DNA of 8,051 nucleotides from an uncultured Christensenellaceae bacterium (GCA_934438035.1 CAKSBK010000036.1:1-8051); one strand, 5' to 3'. Shown: positions 1 through 5,030, counted from the first letter of the stretch. A program made the numbers and translations. The notes: generated by a model from the letters alone, not told the origin.

Positions 1-53
1 GAATAGGGGAGGTCTACGGTAGAGCCGCAGCTTAAAATAAATTTACGTTCCAT
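1..53 (-). CDS. DegV family protein, N-terminal fragment (cut by window edge)
   Basis: Only the first 17 codons are in the window. They read MERKFILSCGSTVDLPY, followed by a partial Ser codon. A short beta strand leading into an S-C-G-S-T-x-D-L motif is the usual start of DegV/EDD-fold proteins, which bind a fatty acid and in some Firmicutes (FakB) present it to a fatty acid kinase. The start codon is ATG at 51-53, with AGAGG just upstream on the minus strand. The gene faces away from the TetR-type regulator gene at 279, so it is a natural candidate target of that regulator. The family call rests on a very short stretch recalled from known members; the rest of the gene lies outside the window. 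Confidence 0.62.
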   Translation of the reverse strand, partial: MERKFILSCGSTVDLPY

Positions 54-81
54 ATTAATCCTCTTAACAATAAGTTTTCAA

Positions 82-110
82 ATAATATTTTTAATGCGGC
101 GTCTTGAAAA
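82..110 (-). promoter_or_regulatory. Promoter of the DegV-family gene
   Basis: On the minus strand a -35 like TTTTCA (105-110) is followed after 17 bases by TATTAT (82-87). This places the transcription start about 20-25 bases before the ATG at 53. A 7-bp inverted repeat, TTTTCAA (75-81) and TTGAAAA (104-110), flanks the -10 and covers the -35, so a repressor could act here. Confidence 0.5.
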
Positions 111-162
111 TCCTTTGTACAGATTTAATCGTTTGTCTAAAATTTAAAAGATACAAGATGAT

Positions 163-191
163 TTGACAGTTTGCCGTTCTTATGGTAAATT
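163..191 (+). promoter_or_regulatory. Promoter of the TetR-family regulator gene
   Basis: A perfect TTGACA (163-168) is followed after 17 bases by TAAATT (186-191, 4 of 6 matches). The predicted start is near 198, which gives a leader of about 80 bases before the ATG at 279. The candidate operator at 227-248 lies inside that leader. Confidence 0.55.
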
Positions 192-226
192 ATATCAACA
201 GAGCGTTGTATTAACAACCGTCAGTA

Positions 227-248
227 TGTTTAAGATTGATATTAAACA
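227..248. promoter_or_regulatory. Candidate TetR-family operator (22-bp dyad)
   Basis: TGTTTAA (227-233) and TTAAACA (242-248) are perfect 7-bp inverted arms separated by 8 bases. The size and symmetry fit sites bound by TetR-family dimers. The dyad lies between the regulator's promoter and its ribosome binding site, as expected for autoregulation. Assignment to this regulator is inference from position alone. Confidence 0.45.
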
Positions 249-278
249 AACATTATATTAAAAACGGTGGTGATAATA

Positions 279-833
279 ATGGCAAACACAAAAGACAACA
301 GAATGGCTAAAATGACGGATGTACTTATAAAAAACAGCTTGATAGAGCTGATGAAGGACAAGCCGCTGAGATCTGTTTCCGTGCGCGCTATATGTGAAAA
401 TGCAGATATAAACCGCTCTACGTTTTATGCGCACTATGCGGATCAATATTCTCTTATAAAGGCATTGGAAGACGAGCTTTTAAACGAGGTGGTTGCTTTT
501 ATAGACGAAAGAGAATTGAGAGTAAGACAGGTTGAGGCGATGAGCCGTCTTTTAACGTATTTCGAAAACAGAAAAGAGCTGTTTTTATGCTTGAGGGCAA
601 ATTCCACGGAATTTTCCAGAAGACTTGAGCAGACAATACACGACGAATATATTTCCAAATATAAAAAAAGAGGGCGCAGCTTAAAAGGCAGCTCGGAATA
701 CAGAGTTGAATTTCTCGCTGCGGGAACTATAAGGCTTGTTGAGCTTTGGCTTTTAAAAGAGCAAAGGGAAACTCCCGAGGAGATGGCAAAAATGATATTG
801 GCGATGTTTGTTGAAGAAAAGACGGCGGAGTGA
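279..833 (+). CDS. TetR/AcrR family transcriptional regulator
   Basis: A 184-residue protein of typical TetR length. The N-terminal DNA-binding region (about residues 13-56) includes the helix-turn-helix SVRAICENADINRSTFYAHY at 34-53, whose ending R-S-T-F-Y-x-H-Y is the classic TetR recognition-helix signature. The rest is an alpha-helical ligand-binding and dimerisation domain of the kind common in Firmicutes regulators. I chose ATG at 279 because GGTGGTG (266-272) sits about 6 bases upstream as a ribosome binding site; an in-frame GTG at 267 lies inside that site and would add four residues. The gene is divergent from a DegV-family gene and carries a dyad in its leader, so it probably represses itself and perhaps the DegV gene. 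The inducer cannot be read from sequence. Confidence 0.9.
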   Translation: MANTKDNRMAKMTDVLIKNSLIELMKDKPLRSVSVRAICENADINRSTFYAHYADQYSLIKALEDELLNEVVAFIDERELRVRQVEAMSRLLTYFENRKELFLCLRANSTEFSRRLEQTIHDEYISKYKKRGRSLKGSSEYRVEFLAAGTIRLVELWLLKEQRETPEEMAKMILAMFVEEKTAE

Positions 834-842
834 CGTGCTTTT
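817..842. terminator. Possible weak bidirectional terminator between convergent genes
   Basis: AAAAG-AC-G (817-824) pairs with C-GT-(g)-CTTTT (834-842), an 8-bp stem with one bulged G and a 9-base loop. It spans the stop codon of the TetR-type gene and reaches the stop of the HIRAN gene. The A-run and T-run in the arms could act in both directions, but the stem is AT-rich and there is no long U-tract, so termination would be inefficient. Confidence 0.3.
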
Positions 843-1137
843 AATCGGGAAGAACGGCAGCTATTACCGAGCTGTGAGTAATAAACATTACCACGGCATG
901 CGCTTCATCAGCGATTTTATCATAAAGCCTGCCGGCGCTCATTGTTCCCGCATATACGGTGTGAGCGCTGTTTGCCACGTACCCTACGGTGTCGATTGAC
1001 GGAAGCGTAACCTTAATCGCCTCATTATCATATGCGTTTTCCGGTTCTTTTTTTAAGGTTAAAATTTTTCCTACGCTGAAAGGCTTTAAAGAATAGTAAT
1101 TTTTAACGCCGGTAATTGTAATAAAGCTATATTCCAT
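841..1137 (-). CDS. Stand-alone HIRAN-domain protein
   Basis: A 98-residue protein that consists almost entirely of a HIRAN domain. The features are a conserved stretch LKKEPENAYDNEAIKV (28-43), matching the family's REP-x-N-x-x-D-x-x-A-[IV] core, and VGYVANSAHTV (51-61), matching the G-Y-[VI] segment. HIRAN domains in the eukaryotic enzymes HLTF/Rad5 bind 3' DNA ends, and in bacteria they occur alone or fused to helicases or nucleases. No catalytic domain or membrane segment is present here. The start is secure: AAAGGAGGT lies 8 bases before the ATG. The gene follows the channel gene by 61 bases on the same strand and ends 7 bases from the convergent regulator gene. Its cellular role is unknown; a nucleic-acid-binding role is inferred from the fold. 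Confidence 0.82.
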   Translation of the reverse strand: MEYSFITITGVKNYYSLKPFSVGKILTLKKEPENAYDNEAIKVTLPSIDTVGYVANSAHTVYAGTMSAGRLYDKIADEAHAVVMFITHSSVIAAVLPD

Positions 1138-1198
1138 AATACGGACCTCCTTTAATTTAAGACCATATTATCATAACAGGTGTACCATAGACAGGACT

Positions 1199-2020
1199 TT
1201 AATACGCCTGTTTTTTATTGAAACAATAATTTATCGCAGCGGCAAAGCCTATTCCGCCGGCGAGATTTCCTAAAGTTGCGGGGATAAGGTTGTTAAGAAT
1301 AAAGGACAGCGTATTTAAAGATGAAAGGTCTATGCCGTTATCAAGTGCGAGCGAGGAAAATTCCGCAATGCTTTTGCAGAAAATACCTGCGGGAATGTAA
1401 AACATATTCGCAACGCAGTGCTCAAATCCGCAAATAACAAATACGCAAATGGGAATAAACGCACTTGCGAGCCTTCCGAAGCCGTCTTTTGCGCTAGAAG
1501 AGAATAAAATCGCAGCGCAGACCAGAATATTGCAGAAAATTGCAAGTATAAAGACCTTGTAAGCGCCCAAGGAGCATTTTGCCGCAGCGGTTTTAATTGT
1601 GAACACAGCAAGCTCTCCTCCGGCTAAATTAATATTCATTATATAGATGTAAACTGCCGCGGCAATAAGGCAGCCTAAAAAATTTCCGAAGTAAACGAGT
1701 ATAAGATGTTTAAAAACGCTTAAAAACGGGATTGTTTTATTTGTTACGGGAATTGTCATAAGGCAGTCTCCCGTGAAAAGCTCCGCGGAGGAGAGTATTA
1801 TCATTATCAGACCGAAAGGAAACAAAAGCCCGCTTAAGAGCTTTGAAAGCCCGGGAGAAGAGAGGGAGAAAACGGCTATGTTTGTCATTGAAGCGCATAT
1901 ACCCAAAAAAATTCCCGCCAACACGGAAAGTATAAAACGCCTTAAGGGGGAAAGCTCAAGCTTGGCCGCCGCTGTTTTTTGATAAACCGGAATAAATTCG
2001 CCGGGGGTTAAATAATTCAT
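1199..2020 (-). CDS. Formate/nitrite transporter (FNT) family channel
   Basis: A 273-residue integral membrane protein with about six hydrophobic segments (roughly residues 28-52, 60-78, 103-128, 155-175, 185-210, 237-265). Family signatures are visible: S-S-A-E-L-F-T-G-D (77-85) in the broken second helix, G-F-E-H-C-V-A-N-M-F (198-207) holding the central pore His at 201, and N-L-I-P-A-T-L-G-N (244-252). FNT proteins are pentameric channels passing formate, nitrite, hydrosulfide or similar small anions; the sequence alone does not say which. I chose ATG at 2018-2020 because AAAGGTG lies just upstream. An in-frame GTG at 2048-2050 would add 10 residues but falls within a few bases of the predicted transcription start. 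The promoter region has an unusual inverted repeat, reported separately. Confidence 0.93.
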   Translation of the reverse strand: MNYLTPGEFIPVYQKTAAAKLELSPLRRFILSVLAGIFLGICASMTNIAVFSLSSPGLSKLLSGLLFPFGLIMIILSSAELFTGDCLMTIPVTNKTIPFLSVFKHLILVYFGNFLGCLIAAAVYIYIMNINLAGGELAVFTIKTAAAKCSLGAYKVFILAIFCNILVCAAILFSSSAKDGFGRLASAFIPICVFVICGFEHCVANMFYIPAGIFCKSIAEFSSLALDNGIDLSSLNTLSFILNNLIPATLGNLAGGIGFAAAINYCFNKKQAY

Positions 2021-2086
2021 GCTGCACCTTTCTTTTGTTAAAAAACTCACAATTAAGTATTATACTATAAAAGAAAGGATGCAGCA
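2020..2086. repeat. Long inverted repeat enclosing the FNT-gene promoter and start site
   Basis: On the plus strand the arm at 2020-2036 (17 bases) and the arm at 2069-2086 (18 bases) are reverse complements over 17 pairs, with one unpaired base. They enclose 32 bases. Read on the gene's strand, the outer arm contains most of the -35 element. The inner arm contains the ribosome binding site AAAGGTG and the A of the ATG. The -10 and predicted transcription start lie in the loop, so only RNA arriving from upstream could fold the whole stem. Confidence 0.85.
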
Positions 2087-2087
2087 A
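2059..2087 (-). promoter_or_regulatory. Promoter of the FNT channel gene
   Basis: On the minus strand TTGCTG (2082-2087) is followed after 17 bases by a perfect TATAAT (2059-2064), which sits in a small palindrome AGTATAATACT. Transcription should begin near 2052, about 30 bases before the ATG. The promoter lies in the 57-base gap after the AlkD-like gene, so the channel gene can be expressed independently of the upstream operon. Confidence 0.7.
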
Positions 2088-2107
2088 GTTGAAACATCGG
2101 TTTTGTA

Positions 2108-2803
2108 TTATTTAATTTTTAGCGAGCGCAGGTACTCCTTTTGCTCGGGAGAAATTCTTCTGCTTTCTATTGCCTTTTGAATAGCTTTATTGTGCGTAAA
2201 GGGCGAGAGCCTTCGCTCTTCTATATATTTAACGGCGCAGTCCGGCTTTTTAAAAAGAGCGGTTGCGAAATACCAGGCGATCATCATGTTAACATAGTAT
2301 TCTTCGGAACGCAGCGCAGCGACTTTTTCCATTGTTTCGGGGAAAAAGGCGTCTTCAAGATAAAATGTCATAAGCATGCCTACGCCGAAACGCACGGTAT
2401 ATGTATGAGAAGAGGAGAGCCATTCGCATATTTTAGGATACAGCTTTTTAGTGTTATTCTTAAATATTTTGGGAGAGGTTATATCGCAGGTCGCCCAATT
2501 GTCTATATATGGCAAAAAAGCGTCAAGCCGAGCTATAACCTCGTCATAATCTTTAATTTGGCAAATGATTAGAGAATGCAGGTTCATTTCCTCATAATAA
2601 TCATGCGGGAGGCTTGAAAGAAATTCTTCGTAATCACCCTGTAAAAACAGCTTTTTTGCATATGCGCGCAGGCTTGGCATACGTACGCCTATAATTCTAT
2701 TTTTATCTGTTCCCGGCATGAGTGAAGCGTGAAAATCCCTATATGAAAGATCCTGCATTTTAAAAAGCTCTTCGGTTATTTTTTTGCAGAAGCCTTGTTC
2801 CAT
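2108..2803 (-). CDS. AlkD-like DNA alkylation repair protein (HEAT-repeat DNA glycosylase family)
   Basis: A 231-residue all-helical protein of the DNA alkylation repair (AlkD/AlkC) family, which removes bulky or positively charged alkylated purines without flipping the base. Recognisable blocks are I-I-G-V-R-M-P (37-43), D-N-W-A-T-C-D (101-107), V-R-F-G-V-G-M-L-M (137-145), Y-Y-V-N-M-M-I-A-W-Y-F-A (169-180) and N-K-A-I-Q-K-A-I-E-S-R-R-I (205-217). By analogy with AlkD, W103, D107, R138 and W177 are the likely DNA-lesion contacts. The length is typical and no part is missing. The gene starts one base after the stop of the amidohydrolase gene and has no clear Shine-Dalgarno sequence, which suggests translation by coupling to that gene. 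Its cytosolic repair role is well supported; the specific substrate is not. Confidence 0.92.
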   Translation of the reverse strand: MEQGFCKKITEELFKMQDLSYRDFHASLMPGTDKNRIIGVRMPSLRAYAKKLFLQGDYEEFLSSLPHDYYEEMNLHSLIICQIKDYDEVIARLDAFLPYIDNWATCDITSPKIFKNNTKKLYPKICEWLSSSHTYTVRFGVGMLMTFYLEDAFFPETMEKVAALRSEEYYVNMMIAWYFATALFKKPDCAVKYIEERRLSPFTHNKAIQKAIESRRISPEQKEYLRSLKIK

Positions 2804-2804
2804 A

Positions 2805-4100
2805 TTAAATGTATTTATCGAGCTCGCTTTCTACGGCGGCGTTTTTCTTGGGGCGGGGGGAGTTTACGATATAGCCTGATTTAATTACCATATCTAAATT
2901 TCTTAAGCGGGAGAGATCGCTTAAGGGGTTGCCGCTAACGACTATCATATCCGCCTTTTTACCCTTTTCGATTGTGCCTGTTATATCGTCTATTCCGGCA
3001 AGCTTTGCATTTATATGCGTCGCGGTGGAAATGGCAAACGAGGGAGTAACGCCGCAGTATTTAACAAAATAATTAAGCTCTCTCCACATATCGTAGTGCG
3101 TTATATAGGGGCAGCCGGTGTCTGTTCCGAGGCCTACCGGGATATTGTTTTTAAGGCATTCTTTCGCAAGAGAAATAACGCCGTCAAAGACTATTTTGCC
3201 GTTTTCCTGCTGTTCGTACGTAGCGTGAGAAACGTCTCTAACAAAAAGCGCAAAGGGAAGCGCAGGGGAGATTGTCGCAATTTGAAATGCGCCGTGTTCT
3301 TTAAAGAGATCGATTATTTCTTTTGAGGGCTTTGCGCCGTGTTCTATTGAATCAACGCCGTTTTGAAGAGCGACGGTTACGCCCTCCGGGCTTTCAACAT
3401 GCGCCGCAACCTTTAAGCCGAGGGAATGGGCTGTATCGCAGGCGGCTTTAACAAGAGAAGGCTCCATGCGCAAAACGCCGGGTTCGCCCACAACCTGTGC
3501 GTCAAGAACGCCGCCCGTAATCATGAGCTTAATAAGGTCGGGCTTATCTTTGGCGATTTCTTTTACATATTCGGAAGCCTCTTCGGGCGTCTTTGCCTCG
3601 TAGGCAAGAGAACCCGCCATATGCCCTCCGGGAACCGAAACCGCCATGTTTGAAGCAAGTATTCGGGGAGCGAGTATTTTTCCGCTTTTTTCCGAATCTC
3701 TTATCACGGTATCAAAATCGCTTACTCCGCCGACTGTCCTTATAGTGGTAACGCCGCTTAAAAGCTCCGTTTTTGCATAGCTCTCGCACATGTTTATGCC
3801 TATTTTGCGCGTAAGCGAATTTTTGGTTATAAGCTTTACGAGCTTTTTGGGGTCGGAAGCTTTTTTCTTAGGCATGCCGGAGGCGGGAAGATGAACATGC
3901 ATGTTTATAAGCCCGGGAAGAATATATGCGCCGTTAAGATCTATTTTCTCATATCCCGGCTTAAGGGATTTTGCAGGTAAAATATCGGTGATCAAGTCGC
4001 CGTCAACGTAAACGGCCATGTCTTTCTGAGGCGTCATGTCTTCTTTTCCGTTTAGTATTATGCTGTTTGTAAGAACGTATCTTTTATTGTTAATATACAT
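2805..4100 (-). CDS. Metal-dependent amidohydrolase (imidazolonepropionase/prolidase-like)
   Basis: A 431-residue amidohydrolase-superfamily enzyme with a TIM-barrel core and flanking beta-sandwich. The metal ligands are visible in order: H68-x-H70 in N-M-H-V-H, K191 in L-I-K-L-M (candidate carboxylated Lys), H234 in A-A-H-V-E, H254 in I-E-H-G and D327 in G-L-G-T-D-T-G. The segment G-A-Y-I-L-P-G-L-I-N (57-66) and the closing G-T-I-E-K-G-K-K-A-D-M-I-V (375-387) are typical of the group. Relatives include imidazolonepropionases and Xaa-Pro or Xaa-Arg dipeptidases, so hydrolysis of a cyclic amide or a dipeptide is likely, but the substrate cannot be read. No signal peptide is seen, so it acts in the cytosol. 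The start is firm: GGAGG lies 5 bases before the ATG. It heads an operon with the AlkD-like gene. Confidence 0.93.
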   Translation of the reverse strand: MYINNKRYVLTNSIILNGKEDMTPQKDMAVYVDGDLITDILPAKSLKPGYEKIDLNGAYILPGLINMHVHLPASGMPKKKASDPKKLVKLITKNSLTRKIGINMCESYAKTELLSGVTTIRTVGGVSDFDTVIRDSEKSGKILAPRILASNMAVSVPGGHMAGSLAYEAKTPEEASEYVKEIAKDKPDLIKLMITGGVLDAQVVGEPGVLRMEPSLVKAACDTAHSLGLKVAAHVESPEGVTVALQNGVDSIEHGAKPSKEIIDLFKEHGAFQIATISPALPFALFVRDVSHATYEQQENGKIVFDGVISLAKECLKNNIPVGLGTDTGCPYITHYDMWRELNYFVKYCGVTPSFAISTATHINAKLAGIDDITGTIEKGKKADMIVVSGNPLSDLSRLRNLDMVIKSGYIVNSPRPKKNAAVESELDKYI

Positions 4101-4129
4101 TTTTTCCTCCTAAATACTCTGTTAGGATA

Positions 4130-4158
4130 ATTATATAACCAGGAGGGGCGTTTTTCAA
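4130..4158 (-). promoter_or_regulatory. Promoter of the amidohydrolase-AlkD operon
   Basis: On the minus strand TTGAAA (4153-4158) and a perfect TATAAT (4130-4135) are separated by exactly 17 bases. Transcription should start near 4123, giving a short leader of about 22 bases with the GGAGG ribosome binding site. A dyad at 4171-4192 lies just upstream of the -35. Confidence 0.75.
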
Positions 4159-4170
4159 TCGGAAAGGATA

Positions 4171-4192
4171 TTACAAAACTTCGGTATTGTAA
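4171..4192. repeat. 22-bp dyad upstream of the amidohydrolase promoter
   Basis: TTACAA (4171-4176) and TTGTAA (4187-4192) form perfect arms; inside them AC and GT enclose TTCG, with one A/A mismatch. On the plus strand the loop would be a stable cUUCGg tetraloop. The dyad begins 12 bases upstream of the -35 on the minus strand, so it may be an activator or repressor site. No other feature was found in the gap 4159-4250. Confidence 0.4.
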
Positions 4193-4250
4193 AAATATAT
4201 AGACGGATAACCTTATAAAAGGATTAATGTATATATTTGAATGTATTTAT

Positions 4251-4276
4251 AAAAAAAGCGCTTGCAAAAGCAAGCG
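4251..4276 (-). terminator. Intrinsic terminator of the tRNA cluster
   Basis: On the minus strand the perfect 7-bp stem CGCTTGC/GCAAGCG (4259-4265 and 4270-4276) with a 4-base loop is followed by C and seven Ts (4251-4257). It lies 7 bases after the CCA end of tRNA-Leu. The plus strand also has a T-rich run (4277-4284) after the stem, so it could also block rightward readthrough. Confidence 0.9.
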
Positions 4277-4283
4277 TTCTTTT

Positions 4284-4370
4284 TGGTGCGGATAACAGGA
4301 ATCGAACCTGCATGAGAGAAATCTCACTAGAACCTGAATCTAGCGCGTCTGCCAGTTCCGCCATATCCGC
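4284..4370 (-). tRNA. tRNA-Leu (anticodon CAG)
   Basis: An 87-base class II tRNA with a long variable arm and encoded CCA (4284-4286). The acceptor stem GCGGATA pairs with TATCCGC, and the anticodon loop TTCAGGT carries CAG (4334-4336 on the plus strand). It is the last gene of the eight-tRNA cluster. It reads CTG codons; G37 means it is not a MiaA/MiaB substrate. Confidence 0.97.
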
Positions 4371-4464
4371 AATTTCAAAAAAATCCCTGATTTTTACTCG
4401 GCGGGAAAACCGGGGCGGGGCGGGCTAAGAAAATCTTCGCCGTACGCAATAGCCATATCCGCAA
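4360..4464. repeat. 13-bp direct repeat: copy of the tRNA-Leu 5' end in the Tyr-Leu spacer
   Basis: GCCATATCCGCAA occurs at 4360-4372, where it is the 5' end of tRNA-Leu plus two flanking bases, and again exactly at 4452-4464 in the spacer. The second copy sits in the loop of a small stem GTACG/CGTAC (4442-4446 and 4467-4471). It looks like a leftover piece of a duplicated or recombined tRNA gene. The spacer is 118 bases, against 5-33 for the others in the cluster. Confidence 0.7.
4403..4424 (+). other. G-quadruplex-forming motif in the Tyr-Leu tRNA spacer
   Basis: Four G-runs (4403-4405, 4412-4415, 4417-4420, 4422-4424) are separated by loops of 6, 1 and 1 bases, fitting the G3+N1-7 rule. 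The G-rich strand is the template for tRNA transcription, so the precursor RNA is C-rich here. This is the most GC-dense patch of an otherwise AT-rich window. Confidence 0.6.
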
Positions 4465-4488
4465 AACGTACTATTTAAAAATAATAAG

Positions 4489-4573
<85 letters not shown>

Positions 4574-4606
4574 ACGCTATTATTTAGCCGGCAGATAGTT
4601 ACCGGT

Positions 4607-4682
4607 TGGAGCCGATGATGGGACTCGAACCCGCAACCTGCTGATTACAAATCAGCTGCTCTGCCAGTTGAGCTACATCGGC
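4607..4682 (-). tRNA. tRNA-Thr (anticodon TGT)
   Basis: A 76-base tRNA with encoded CCA (4607-4609). The acceptor GCCGATG pairs with CATCGGC, and the anticodon loop TTTGTAA carries TGT (4647-4649 on the plus strand). Standard cloverleaf, class I. Confidence 0.97.
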
Positions 4683-4687
4683 TCAGA

Positions 4688-4763
4688 TGGTGCCTCAGAG
4701 TGGAATCGAACCACCGACACAGGGATTTTCAGTCCCTTGCTCTACCGACTGAGCTACCGAGGC
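4688..4763 (-). tRNA. tRNA-Phe (anticodon GAA)
   Basis: A 76-base tRNA with encoded CCA (4688-4690). The acceptor GCCTCGG pairs with CTGAGGC with one G-T pair, and the anticodon loop CTGAAAA carries GAA (4728-4730 on the plus strand). A36-A37 mark it as an expected MiaA/MiaB substrate. Only 5 bases separate it from tRNA-Thr. Confidence 0.97.
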
Positions 4764-4775
4764 ATATAAGGAATT

Positions 4776-4852
4776 TGGCGACCCGGATGGGGCTCGAACC
4801 CACGACCTCCAGCGTGACAGGCTGGCGTACTAACCAACTGTACTACCGGGCC
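4776..4852 (-). tRNA. tRNA-Asp (anticodon GTC)
   Basis: A 77-base tRNA with encoded CCA (4776-4778) and discriminator G. The acceptor GGCCCGG pairs with CCGGGTC with one G-T pair; the anticodon GTC lies at 4816-4818 on the plus strand. Confidence 0.97.
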
Positions 4853-4858
4853 AAATTT

Positions 4859-4935
4859 TGGTGGACCTTCACGGACTCGAACCGCGGACCGATCGGTTAT
4901 GAGCCGACTGCTCTAACCAACTGAGCTAAAGGTCC
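4859..4935 (-). tRNA. tRNA with CAT anticodon: elongator tRNA-Met or lysidine-type tRNA-Ile2
   Basis: A 77-base tRNA with encoded CCA (4859-4861) and a perfect acceptor GGACCTT/AAGGTCC. The anticodon loop CTCATAA has CAT (4899-4901 on the plus strand). It is not an initiator tRNA, because the first base pair is complementary and the anticodon stem lacks three G-C pairs in a row. The acceptor with C4-G69 and C5-G68 and the G-G-C-T-C-A-T-A-A-C-C arm resemble tRNA-Ile2 of Bacillus and Streptococcus as I remember them, so the amino acid is uncertain. Confidence 0.9.
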
Positions 4936-4941
4936 AAAAAA

Positions 4942-5016
4942 TGGTGACTCCTAGGGGATTCGAACCCCTGTAACCGCCGTGAGAGGGCGGTGTCTTGACC
5001 GCTTGACCAAGGAGCC
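4942..5016 (-). tRNA. tRNA-Glu (anticodon CTC)
   Basis: A 75-base tRNA with encoded CCA (4942-4944). The acceptor GGCTCCT pairs with AGGAGTC with one G-T pair, and the anticodon loop CTCTCAC carries CTC (4981-4983 on the plus strand). This isoacceptor reads GAG only, so another tRNA-Glu (TTC) must be encoded elsewhere. Confidence 0.95.
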
Positions 5017-5030
5017 GATATTAGGTTTTA

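Noticed and set aside
808..999. Plus-strand ORF of 63 codons after the regulator gene
   Set aside because: It overlaps the HIRAN gene antisense and starts inside the regulator gene without a ribosome binding site.
1330..1611. Minus-strand ORF of 93 codons in a second frame of the FNT gene
   Set aside because: It overlaps the membrane-protein gene; its hydrophobic look comes from the T-rich codons of that gene.
2021..2050. Upstream GTG start at 2048-2050 for the FNT gene
   Set aside because: It lies only a few bases after the predicted transcription start and would read through the actual ribosome binding site.
2141..2572. Plus-strand ORF of 143 codons inside the AlkD-like gene
   Set aside because: It is antisense to a well-supported gene and has no recognisable motif or ribosome binding site.
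4237..4428. Plus-strand ORF of 63 codons over the terminator and tRNA-Leu
   Set aside because: It is antisense to tRNA-Leu and its terminator, with no ribosome binding site and no family resemblance.
4700..4924. Plus-strand ORF of 74 codons across the Phe, Asp and CAT tRNAs
   Set aside because: It is the antisense of tRNA genes. Such translations (with stretches like M-G-L-E-P-T-T-S-S) are a familiar database artefact.
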